From NCBI GenBank assembly GCA_900128585.1, contig LT642197.1:1-23992 (forward strand): 23,992 bases of DNA. The letters run 5' to 3'. Made by a program: the position numbers and the translations under genes. Position 1 is the stretch's first letter. Each line of letters begins with the position of its first letter. This DNA comes from Stramenopiles sp. TOSAG23-3 (Eukaryota > Sar). Shown piece after piece: positions 1 to 8,596 of the stretch. The notes under the pieces are model-generated. The model made no database searches. It was not told the DNA's origin and was given only the letters and a program-made list of their open reading frames with translations.

Positions 1-331
1 TATAACTAACCCAAAAAACAAAAAAAACAACAAAGCAATACCAAGGAATACCAAGGAACAAGACAGGAGATGAATGATGATCGATGAGATGGTGGAGGAT
101 TTTTTTCCTCGGTAGTTGTATTCATCGTATGATGATGTATTGAATTGACACCGCGCCGAAGAAAAGAAGAAGAAAGAAGAAGAACGACGAAGAACAAGTG
201 TCACCCCCGTACGTAAGATCCTATGAAGATAGGTCTACGATAACCGCTGCACTGCAAAGTTTACAGTTCCAAGTTTACAATTCCAACAGGGAGATTGTCA
301 AAGTGCAACGGAACCACAATCTTAGAGTTTT
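1..331. other. Intergenic leader upstream of the ankyrin gene
   Basis: This is non-coding sequence with A-rich and purine-rich stretches (AAC and AAG runs in the first 200 bases). The only open frame, on the minus strand at 6-197, is low-complexity and has no recognisable domain. A short near-repeat of the form AAGTTTACA lies at about 257-280. It presumably holds the promoter and 5' UTR of the gene starting at 332, but I see no clear TATA box. Confidence 0.5.
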
Positions 332-1024
332 ATGAAGAAAAGATCAACGTTAGTGTTCCTCTCCCTGCTATTATATTTATCCGCGACGTTAGAAATTGCC
401 ATGGCTCACGGGCGAAGTGACGGTTTGAGAATGGGATACGACCCCTACAGCCCCGAGATGGTCGAGAAATATGGAGCCCCCGGCAAAACGGATAGCGAAG
501 GGTTCAACCCTTATGCGGATACAGTAGGGCCAGGAATTTATGGAGGAAGAGTGAAAAGGGATGAAGCGGGCGAAATAATTACTGGAAAACAATACCAAAA
601 TCACAACCGAAGGGATGGCCCTGTCTACGCTGGCGGCGGTTACACTCCCATGTCCAACGCACTTCGGCGAGGAAAGGCAGCACTGGAGCCCCTTCTAGAC
701 AAATTCCCAGATTTAGTGAATGAAATATCAACCGGCGGTGCAACCCCATTGCACATGTGCGGCATGGGGAGAGATAACCAACATTCTACATCTTACGTCA
801 TTGAACGGGGTGGCAACATAGAAGCTGTTGATACGTACGGATATCGCCCGATTCATCGGATGGCGTCGAATAATCTTTCGACAGGTGCAAGGGCGCTGCT
901 CGCCAGCGGGGCAGACATCTCCGCTGTAACACTGTACGATCGCCAAACTGCAATTTCCATTGCCCAGGCGGCCAGTGCAACCGATGTACTTGCCGTCTTA
1001 CTGGAATATAAACAATCCTTATAA
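332..1024 (+). CDS. Secreted or ER-targeted ankyrin-repeat protein
   Basis: This intronless 230-residue ORF starts at the first ATG. Residues 1-25 form a signal peptide: a basic start (MKKR), a hydrophobic core rich in Leu, and a plausible cleavage site after AMA. Residues 26-100 are Gly/Tyr-rich and not a known domain. Residues about 101-228 contain roughly three ankyrin-like repeats, shown by the TPLH box at 138-141, the ERGGNIEAVDTYGYRPIHRM block at 158-177 and ASGADIS at 191-197. Ankyrin repeats bind proteins, but no partner can be inferred. There is no Phe at the predicted cleavage site, so the signal does not look like a plastid bipartite presequence of red-lineage algae. The gene is convergent with the kinase downstream, 295 bases apart. 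Confidence 0.8.
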   Translation: MKKRSTLVFLSLLLYLSATLEIAMAHGRSDGLRMGYDPYSPEMVEKYGAPGKTDSEGFNPYADTVGPGIYGGRVKRDEAGEIITGKQYQNHNRRDGPVYAGGGYTPMSNALRRGKAALEPLLDKFPDLVNEISTGGATPLHMCGMGRDNQHSTSYVIERGGNIEAVDTYGYRPIHRMASNNLSTGARALLASGADISAVTLYDRQTAISIAQAASATDVLAVLLEYKQSL

Positions 1025-1319
1025 GAGGGAGGCATACGAGGTCGTACGGGTAATTTATTTTTTTAGAAACCTGAAATTGTTGAACTCAATAAATTTGTTC
1101 CTTTTGATTTCAAGTTGTTAGCTGACACTTTAAAAAAAATCACTTTTTGTACTTCTTGTAAAACGAAAGGTTTTGAACGCACAGAAAAAAAGCGTAGTGT
1201 TGTACTCAAAATCTCCGGAAGGTGTAGTACATTTTTATAAAAGATTTGTAAACTCTATTAACAACCTTTTAGTCGCTTGTAATTTATTTGTGTTAAAAAA
1301 GAACCCTGCTAGGAGAGTC

Positions 1320-3497
1320 TTAAAAGTACCCACGCCTTGATTTATTCTTGGGTGGCATCCCAACACCGTTCCGGGACAGGCCTGAGTTCCATCGAAAGGA
1401 TCCGCCTGTTTTTTTACCCAACCCGTGGCTCGATGGAGGACCTCGAATTCCAAAGCCACCAATGAACCCGTGCGAACTTCGTGGCGCTCTGGCTACCCCC
1501 CGAATCCCGTGGCTACTACCAACCGCCATTCGGCCGTGGGAGCTGGGTGGGTTGCGCAGCCCATGGCTCGATGGGGGTCCATTCCGCAGCCCATGGCTCG
1601 ATGGGGGTCCATTCCGCAGCCCATGACTTGACGGGGGCCCTTTTGGCCCGAACGAATATTTGTGGCGGCCATTCTTCTGGGCGGCAGAGTTCTCGCCAAA
1701 TTTGAACTCGTTCCTACCGCCTGCGCGAAAAAGACCGCGCCCGGAAAGGCCGCCAAAGCGGGTGCCCAACAAGAACGACGTGGTCGCCTCTTTCACCCCC
1801 CGCTTGCGTGCAAAGGATCGGTCCTTTTTGACCGTCTGCCTTTGCCGCCTCATCTCGCCCCCCCCATCGTCCATTTTCAAGTTCGGAAATGCAACGTTGC
1901 GCGCAGCTTTTGGTGTCGATGCTCGTAGCCCAGGAAACACGTCCGCGTGCATTTTGGGATCAAGAGAGGGGTAGGGCTGTGGGGCGTGCGTATTGGACGA
2001 CGTGGCGCAGTTCGCGCCGGCGACGTCGAAATCGTAATCTTCGCTACTTTTCGCTTCTGCCCAGTCCTTGCGCCCTTCATCCTTGCCCTCCTTGACGTAC
2101 CTGGGGGGCGTCGTGACGCGCCGCACATTCGGCAGGTGCTGCTCTGCCATTTTGCCTTCGAACTCTTCCAGGCGCTCCAGGCTACGATCGCGCCCTCGCC
2201 TTTCTTTCTCCCGGCGCCTGTCCTCCCTGTCGTCCCTGTTTCTGCCGCGGCCCTTGCTCCGGCCACGGCGGCGACCCGCGCCGTCTTCGTTGTCGCCTTC
2301 CCTGCTTCGCTCTCGGCTCCTTTCCCGCTCTCGGCTCCTTTCCCGCTCTCGGCTCATTTCCCGCCTGTCCTCTCGGTCCCTGCCTCTGCCGCGCCCCTTG
2401 CTCCGGCCACGGCGGCGACCCCCGCCATTCTCGTCTTCCCCTTCCCTGCTCCGCTCTCGGCTCCTTTCCCGCTCTCGGCTCCTTTCCCGCCCCCGGCTCC
2501 GGTCGCGGCCTCTGTCCCGTTCCCTGGCCCGCCCTCGAGCCTTCTTCCGCTTTCGCTTCATGGCAAACTCGTTTTCGTCGGAGGCCAAACTATTCTTAAA
2601 CTCCTCGCTAAACTCGGAGGCGATTTTCTGAAAGTGGTCGCACTTCATCAGTTCGGTGCACGTCGCCCTGCGGTCGGGGTCATAATCCAAGCACAAGTTC
2701 ATCGCATGAAGTTGCTCTTTTTCCAAATCCGGAAATTTGCTCTCTAGGGTCTCTAAGTTGCCTTGGTCGACTTCGGGAATGTTTATCCCGACGAAGAGGG
2801 GGTTCTTGGAAAACAGTTTCATCTGCTGCTCCGTCAAGTGACCGAAGCAGCGAATGATATGGAACAGCTGGTCGACGTCCGACTCTCCCGGGAACAGCGG
2901 GAGGCCGTTCGTAATTTCAGCAAACATGCAGCCGATGGCCCAGACGTCGACGCCCTTGCCGTACGAGGTGTCCCCCACCAGCAGCTCCGGGCTTCGGTAC
3001 CACCTGGTCGACACGTAGTCCGTGTACCTCGCCCGGGGGCCGGCCAGCGTTCGGGCAAACCCAAAGTCGCACAGCTTTAAAATCCCACTCTTCGATATGA
3101 GGAGGTTCTCGGGTTTAATATCTCGGTGAATGACGTTATGGGCGTGGCAAAATTCGATGGCGCGGCAAAGCTGCCACATGATCTTCTTTACCTCGTCCTT
3201 TCCCAACCCGTCCGGGTTTCGTTCTAGGTCTTCTAAAATTGTCCGGTCCACGTACTCAAAGACTAAATATAGCTTCCCTTTCCGTCTAAAAACTTCGATC
3301 AGGTTGACTATGTTCTCGTGCTTTAGCTGTTTCAAAATCCTCACTTCACGCAACGCCGTCTTCCGCACCTGCTCGTCTTCATCGGACTCTTTGAACTTTT
3401 TGATCGCTACGATCTGCCCGGTTTCCTTGTGCCGACACTTTAAAACGACCCCGTACGTACCTTCCCCTATCGTCCCCAAGTTTTCATAATTCTCCAT
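1320..3497 (-). CDS. CDKL-family Ser/Thr protein kinase with RS-like and SSHG-repeat tail
   Basis: This intronless 725-residue protein has a complete CMGC kinase domain at residues 4-290: Gly-rich loop GEGTYG (11-16), catalytic Lys33, HRDIKPEN (124-131), DFG (144-146), a TDY activation motif (159-161) and the STRWYRSPE block. The KTALRE helix (46-51), next to the KKIALRE-type motif, and the close match to CDKL sequences place it in the CDKL1-5 group rather than among cyclin-dependent kinases. CDKL proteins control cilium or flagellum length in several eukaryotes, which is family knowledge and not shown here. The tail is unusual. Residues about 314-460 are an Arg/Ser/Glu-rich region containing a 48-residue duplication, followed by a linker. 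A segment from about 620 to 700 has repeated PPSSHG units (10-residue period GPPSSHGLRN), and the end is basic. The RS-like tail suggests nuclear or RNA-related localisation, which is inference. Confidence 0.9.
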   Translation of the reverse strand: MENYENLGTIGEGTYGVVLKCRHKETGQIVAIKKFKESDEDEQVRKTALREVRILKQLKHENIVNLIEVFRRKGKLYLVFEYVDRTILEDLERNPDGLGKDEVKKIMWQLCRAIEFCHAHNVIHRDIKPENLLISKSGILKLCDFGFARTLAGPRARYTDYVSTRWYRSPELLVGDTSYGKGVDVWAIGCMFAEITNGLPLFPGESDVDQLFHIIRCFGHLTEQQMKLFSKNPLFVGINIPEVDQGNLETLESKFPDLEKEQLHAMNLCLDYDPDRRATCTELMKCDHFQKIASEFSEEFKNSLASDENEFAMKRKRKKARGRARERDRGRDRSRGRERSRERERSRERSREGEDENGGGRRRGRSKGRGRGRDREDRREMSRERERSRERERSRERSREGDNEDGAGRRRGRSKGRGRNRDDREDRRREKERRGRDRSLERLEEFEGKMAEQHLPNVRRVTTPPRYVKEGKDEGRKDWAEAKSSEDYDFDVAGANCATSSNTHAPQPYPSLDPKMHADVFPGLRASTPKAARNVAFPNLKMDDGGGEMRRQRQTVKKDRSFARKRGVKEATTSFLLGTRFGGLSGRGLFRAGGRNEFKFGENSAAQKNGRHKYSFGPKGPPSSHGLRNGPPSSHGLRNGPPSSHGLRNPPSSHGRMAVGSSHGIRGVARAPRSSHGFIGGFGIRGPPSSHGLGKKTGGSFRWNSGLSRNGVGMPPKNKSRRGYF
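1557..1636 (-). repeat. 30-nt tandem repeat encoding the SSHG decapeptide
   Basis: Two identical 30-base units lie at 1557-1586 and 1587-1616, followed by a diverged third unit beginning at 1617. Read on the minus strand, each encodes one copy of a ten-residue block containing PPSSHG. More diverged PPSSHG or SSHG copies continue towards the C-terminus (about 1420-1550). The near-identity of the units points to recent slippage or unequal exchange. Confidence 0.9.
2246..2495 (-). repeat. 144-nt duplication with nested 18-nt units (RS-like region of the kinase)
   Basis: A block beginning near 2251 recurs 144 bases later near 2395, in frame, giving two 48-residue copies (each with RRRGRSKGRGR and an RERERSRERERS stretch). 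Inside each copy an 18-base unit, CTCTCGGCTCCTTTCCCG on the plus strand, is repeated two to three times. The two copies differ by scattered substitutions, so this duplication is older than the SSHG tandem units. Confidence 0.85.
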
Positions 3498-5120
3498 GCT
3501 TGGCCCAACCGTTTAACACGAACGGTTTCTAACTATAATAAAGGCCAATTCAGCAACCCCCAACGAACGACAGACAACCTATAGAGACTAAAAAACAGAA
3601 AATCTAATCACCACAAACACTCAAGCGTTTTCCTTTTAACAAGAAAAAATCTGTAACAATGTGAAAGATCGAATCTGGTGATAGCCTAAATACCTAAACT
3701 TTAAACGGAATATCAAACGAATGAATTTAGTTTACTTGGTGTTCATCGTTCCTTGTTTATTAGCTATTTGTTGATGATCCGATCATTCTGTAGAGCAAGA
3801 TGAAATGATGGTTGTCACTTATTATTATTATTACTTCTTTATTATTCTTCTTCTTCTTCTTTTTAATTTTAATTAATAATTGAATTATTATAAAATTATT
3901 TCTCAAAAAAACAAGTTTATAATTTTACTAATTTTCATAAAATGTATCGTTTGTAAAATAATATTTGATTCCATTTTATATTATTAAACAATAATTACAA
4001 TAATGTAATTTATTATTAATATTCAAAATAAACAAAAACTGTTGGAAGGATGGATTGCAGCCGTTAATAATTAATTAAACAAAAAAAAATAATAATTAAA
4101 TAATAAAATCAAAAAAAAAATAATAATAATATTTTTATTATTTACAGTATTACTTATTATATCATCCATCGATCATCTTCTTCTTATTCAATAATAATGG
4201 ATCATCGAAAGTGGAGAGAGATAGAAGAAGAGAGAGAAACTAAGCTGGAATAGTATATATGCTATGTGTATATAAATAGGTATACTTTATCAAAAAGTGG
4301 TTTCTCTGGTCCAGCCTCCCTCCATCCAGCCTATCCCTAGCTAATCCTTCATTTTCAATAATTGAATAAGAATAGAATGGTTAATTAATAAATAACACAA
4401 TAAATTCGATGATTTTGTTCATGGTTTAAATAGATAAGATGTAGAAGATTTATACTAGTATATTATATAGTATTCTTTTAATATATAAATTTATATAATA
4501 TTTAAGTATATTTATAATAATTATTACCTATTAAAATGTAGTTGAAAGTGATCTTCCTTTTTATTTTCTATCGGTAAAATAGATATTAAAATTTAATGCT
4601 GTTATTATGTTAAATATAACTAAGATTGAAATAACAAAAGAAATTGAGAGACAGAAATTCAATTCCTTATTTTATTCCGTAGTGGGTGGGGATGAAGGTG
4701 TTTTTATAAATGAACAACGAGGAGAAGAAAAAAGAAGAAGAAAAAACAAAAGTAATAATAAGGAAATAAATATGTAGTAGCTAAAGGTATCAAATAATAT
4801 TCCATCACCACCGCACCCACCAATAATAAATAGTGCAAATATTACACAACAAAGAAGTGAAGAAGAAGTGAAGAAAGAAGAAAGAAGAAGGAGGGTTAAT
4901 ATATTATTATTATTATTTTTTATTAATAAAAAATATATATGGTTCATACTTATTAAGAATCTTCCTACACATGTAATTTCTTTTCTTTCTGATAGAATTC
5001 ACACCCACTCGTTCATACAGGCAATTACGAACCAAGCGCAAAGAGATAACTTGTACTATTCTCACTGTTTTTAGGCGGACCGACCGTTTAAATACCACCT
5101 AGCAAATTGTTAGTACTAGT
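3498..5120. other. AT-rich divergent intergenic region
   Basis: This spacer lies between the start of the kinase gene (minus strand) and the start of the isochorismatase gene (plus strand), so it should hold both promoters. It is very AT-rich from about 3820 to 4970, with TTC/TTA runs near 3840-3860, poly-A near 4080-4120 and ATT runs near 4900. A TATA-like string (TATATAAATA) sits near 4269. Open frames here (4672-4947 minus, 4868-5074 plus) are low-complexity and unconvincing. I recognise no RNA gene. Confidence 0.6.
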
Positions 5121-5750
5121 ATGGCGTCTGTTGCCACCGTTGCGAGACGAGCTGTTGGAAAGATACGCCCGGAAAAGTCGGCGCTCCTTGTCTGCGATAT
5201 GCAGGAACGTTTCCGGTCTGTGATTAGTGGGTTTCCTAGTATTTTGGAGGTTACTTCGACTATGGTAAGTGCGTCGAGTCTGTTGAAGGTCCCCGTTGTC
5301 GTTACTGAACAATACCCAAAAGCGTTCGGTCACACCGTCCCAGAACTCGGAAAAGTCCTGCCAGACAACACGAAGATCTTTGAGAAGAAACTCTTCTCCA
5401 TGGTCACGCCAGAAACAGCGGAGGAGTTGAAAACTTTAGGCGTCGAATCGGCCATCCTCGTGGGAATAGAGACGCACGTATGCGTGCTTCAAACGACGCT
5501 GGACCTTCTTGAGATGGGAATAGACGTCCATATTATCTCCGACGGCGTGTCGTCGCAAAGACTTGGGGAACGGCAAATGGCCCTGGAACGTTTGCGACAG
5601 TCTGGCGCGTTCATCACGTCGTGTGAGAGCATGCTCTTTCAATTGATGCAAAGTGCTGGGCACGAGCATTTTCGCGCAATTTCAGGCATGGTGAAAGAGC
5701 AAGCGCAAAAAAGTGCCAAAGATTCCTTGCTGGGGACCAGTGCGCTTTAA
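5121..5750 (+). CDS. Isochorismatase-domain cysteine hydrolase (ISOC1/ISOC2-like)
   Basis: This intronless 209-residue protein is about the length of animal ISOC2. The isochorismatase fold covers residues about 19-185. The catalytic triad expected for the family is visible: Asp26 in LLVCDMQERF, Lys89 in the EKKLFSM segment and the nucleophile Cys121 in GIETHVCV. The TEQYPKAFG (62-70) and RQSGAFITSCES regions are also typical of the ISOC1/2 branch. The natural substrate of that branch is not established, so no reaction is assigned. The first 16 residues carry three Arg/Lys and no acidic residue (ASVATVARRAVGKIR) and could be a mitochondrial presequence, which is inference. It is convergent with the aldehyde-dehydrogenase-like gene, with 209 bases between the stops. 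Confidence 0.88.
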   Translation: MASVATVARRAVGKIRPEKSALLVCDMQERFRSVISGFPSILEVTSTMVSASSLLKVPVVVTEQYPKAFGHTVPELGKVLPDNTKIFEKKLFSMVTPETAEELKTLGVESAILVGIETHVCVLQTTLDLLEMGIDVHIISDGVSSQRLGERQMALERLRQSGAFITSCESMLFQLMQSAGHEHFRAISGMVKEQAQKSAKDSLLGTSAL

Positions 5751-5959
5751 TTTATTCTTGTGTGTTAAGCTTCATGAAAAGTTCGTCGAATTTAGTACGA
5801 CGTACATGAAAGCGGTTTCCCCCCCTTTTTCTGAGATTAAAAAAAAAAGTTCCCTAAACTTTTACTCTTAAAGGTAAAGTACCGGCGGGGGTACGTAAAA
5901 TATGCAGTGTACCTTCGTAAGCGCCTACGTACCTTTTATTAATCTCGAACGCCATCCTC

Positions 5960-7729
5960 CTAGGACATCTCCCCCTCCACGCTGCAGGGCAACAGCGTTT
6001 TTACGGGTCTAGTATACCTTTGCATGAGGTCCTGAAATCGCACTCTATCAATGCCAGTCTTTCCTTCCCCCCCGTAGTACGACGAAATGTCAAACGCATC
6101 GTTCGAACGGTTCATATTGACTTGCCCACACTTTATCTTCTCGGCGCACTGCAAGAAAAAATCCTTGTTTTCGGTGAACACACTGCACGAAAATCCAAAC
6201 TGACTCCCATTGATGGCCGCAATGATCTCTGCCAGATCGTTTGGAGCCTTAGGCATCCTACCGGAACTTTGTTCGGCCGCTCTGGACCCCAATGCGTTTC
6301 TCTCGCCGAACGGAGCAATGTGAAGAATAGGTGCCTGCAAATCGTTGTCCAGAACAGCCTTGTAATTTATTCGGGGGGCTTCCATTACCGTTGGCTGGAC
6401 GAAATTCCCAAAGATGAGATCCCCGCCACACAGCAGCGTCGAACCATCCTTTTGAAAATCTTTCACCCCGTTTTCGAACGCGTTCAACCCGGCGTCATGC
6501 CGAACGGGGCCCACGTTGGTTTTGAAATCCAGCGGGTCTCCCACGTGCAGTTTGGTCTGGTAAAATTTGATCAGCCGGTCCCTGAACTTGTCAAACAGTG
6601 AGCGGTGAACGTACACAAGCCTTGTATTCGTCCACCGCTGCCCCGCACCCTTCGTCGCGCACAGGGCTATTTTTTCGACGGCTCCACTGGCCTCTAGGTC
6701 ACAGTCGCCGTTCACGATGGCGCAATTGTTCGTGCCCGTGGCCAAGTACAGCCGTTTGAAGCGCTTGCCCATGTACCAGCGCATCATCTCCCCCATTCTG
6801 CACCCGCCAGTGGCTTCCCAAACGCTCACCCGGTCGTCTTTCAAGACCATCTCTATCATGTGCCAATCCTCCTGGGCGAACGCGCCCACGATGTACTCTA
6901 ACGATCTATGCAACATCAAACTTTCCACCGAATGACCCTTTTCCTGTTTCTGCAATCTTTTCTGAAAGGAGATGACCGCCCTGTTTATAATCCTCACCAA
7001 AGCGAACGTGGCAAGGGTTGCGTCCATGTGCGGCTTCACGATGCAAGTGCAGCCTGCCGCCAGGGCCGGAAAAACCCCCAGGGCGAACGAAGTGAACGGA
7101 CTGTCGAATGGGGTGATCTTCCCCATGACTCCCAGCGGGATGTGCCGCACTTCCCGGGTCCAACCGTGCAACTTCTCCCCATAACGAAAGTCGTAATGCT
7201 CGGAACGGTACGGCATTGTCCCGCCCGTATCATCCGCCAGTTTGTTGACCATCTCTATGATATCGACCATTCTCATGATTTCTTCCTTGGCTTCATGGAT
7301 CGTCATTCCAACTTCGATCGATAAAATCATCGTCAGCGGCGAGACAAACCCCATGATCTCCTGGAATATCGCGTGTAAGATCTCCATTCGTTTGAAACCC
7401 TTTAGCTGGGACCATACCTTCTGAGCTTCGTGAGATTTCCCAACAAGCTCTCTTACTTCAGTCTCCGGGCGCGCATCCTCAAGCCGCACGATGCTGTCGG
7501 CCGTTGAAATGTCCGCACGAGTCATAGGCAGCTTTACAAGAAATGGCCGAGAGGGAGGGGGTTGAGTCGATGGGTGAATAGTACTTAAATTGAACCCCAA
7601 CTTTGCCAATGTTTCGTGGACAATGTCCCCCCGATTCTTGACAAGCTTTATCGGCCCAAAGTGCTGTTCCGTCGACATGCTATCCAGCAATTCGTTCAAA
7701 CGGCTCTGAGATGCTGCCGAAAATTCCAT
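5960..7729 (-). CDS. Aldehyde dehydrogenase-fold protein, probably catalytically inactive
   Basis: This 589-residue reading (from ATG 7729) aligns along its length with the ALDH superfamily: the cofactor-domain segment VMGKITPFDSPF with ALAAGCTCIVKP, then TGTNNCAIV, GAGQRWTNTRLVYVHRSLF, FGFSCSVFTEN and the C-terminal YTRPVKT. The chemistry is missing. The catalytic Cys of the GQRC motif is Trp366 (codon 6632-6634), the general-base Glu of ELGG is Ala330 (6740-6742), and the Asn of the PFNFP box is Asp209 (7103-7105). The cofactor-contacting Lys232 is kept. The frame is intact, which argues for a retained non-enzymatic role rather than decay. An upstream ATG at 7840 would add 37 residues, but its context is weak, whereas 7729 has a strong AACCATGG context. 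The substrate and subfamily cannot be told from the sequence. Confidence 0.82.
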   Translation of the reverse strand: MEFSAASQSRLNELLDSMSTEQHFGPIKLVKNRGDIVHETLAKLGFNLSTIHPSTQPPPSRPFLVKLPMTRADISTADSIVRLEDARPETEVRELVGKSHEAQKVWSQLKGFKRMEILHAIFQEIMGFVSPLTMILSIEVGMTIHEAKEEIMRMVDIIEMVNKLADDTGGTMPYRSEHYDFRYGEKLHGWTREVRHIPLGVMGKITPFDSPFTSFALGVFPALAAGCTCIVKPHMDATLATFALVRIINRAVISFQKRLQKQEKGHSVESLMLHRSLEYIVGAFAQEDWHMIEMVLKDDRVSVWEATGGCRMGEMMRWYMGKRFKRLYLATGTNNCAIVNGDCDLEASGAVEKIALCATKGAGQRWTNTRLVYVHRSLFDKFRDRLIKFYQTKLHVGDPLDFKTNVGPVRHDAGLNAFENGVKDFQKDGSTLLCGGDLIFGNFVQPTVMEAPRINYKAVLDNDLQAPILHIAPFGERNALGSRAAEQSSGRMPKAPNDLAEIIAAINGSQFGFSCSVFTENKDFFLQCAEKIKCGQVNMNRSNDAFDISSYYGGEGKTGIDRVRFQDLMQRYTRPVKTLLPCSVEGEMS

Positions 7730-8596
7730 GGTTGCAAGAAATGCTTTGGTAAACCGGAGAGATGCCTTGAAAGTGAGAATGAATGCACGCGGCGAAGAGG
7801 AAATAAAACAGTATGAAAGAGGGAAAACATGAAGTAGCAAAAGAGAGAATCATTGGTAACAATACAGTAAAGATACAGTATAATAATTATATTATTATCA
7901 TTATGAGTGAATTTGAATTTTGAATAAAATCTTTTTCTTCATTTTTTCTTTTTTTTTTTTTACCCGCCCTCTATAACCCTAATATACAACACTAACCCAA
8001 TTGATTCGTCAGAGTCTAAGAATGGATGACATCATCAAGAATTATTTATTTAATTAAAAATAATTAAAATACATCAAAAAAGACAATACTGTTTCCTGTA
8101 TCCTGTATTACAGTATTATTTTAATTTAAAGTGGGTTGGATTAGTTAGTTGTTGGGTATGAGAGATAATAAAGGTAATAACCATTATACTATTTCTATTT
8201 AAATTGTATTAAACTATTTATAGTATTTATATTTATAATGGAAGAAAGAAGAAGAAACCAATTTTTTTTTATTTAATTATTAAATATAAAATAATAACTC
8301 TTCGTATTAGTATGTTATTTAAAGAGTGTTTTGTGTTTATAAATAATAATAATATAACGACTAATTAATAAGAAGATAAGAATAACTAACACCCCCCCCA
8401 TCCATCATTTAAAAAAGAAAATTATTATTATTATTATAGAGTATATTATGTATGTACCATTTAATAATGTGTGTGAGTGAAGAAAGAAAGAAAGATCCAA
8501 AGGAGTACCCTTAATGAGGATAAAACATTTACATGTGAATTGTGCACCCATTGTGATTTAACACAGGGTTCGGAAACAAAAAAAGTATAACGTAAA
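7730..8596. other. AT-rich divergent intergenic region between ALDH-like and IDI-SQS genes
   Basis: This holds the upstream regions of both genes. The part adjoining the ALDH-like gene (7730-7840) is open in the ALDH frame and could be an N-terminal extension or, more likely, 5' UTR. From 7870 to 8470 it is very AT-rich, with poly-T near 7945-7960 and ATT runs near 8420-8435. Several short ATG-initiated stubs occur (for example 8239 and 8475), and one of them might be the first exon of the IDI-SQS gene. No RNA gene is recognised. Confidence 0.5.

Noticed and set aside
1348-2747. Long plus-strand open frames (for example 1947-2747) opposite the kinase tail
   Set aside because: They are antisense shadows of GC-rich repeats. 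The minus-strand frame continues from a full kinase domain and explains the repeats.
4672-4947. 91-codon minus-strand frame in the AT-rich divergent spacer
   Set aside because: It is an Asn/Leu/Ser/Phe low-complexity translation of simple repeats and looks like spacer.
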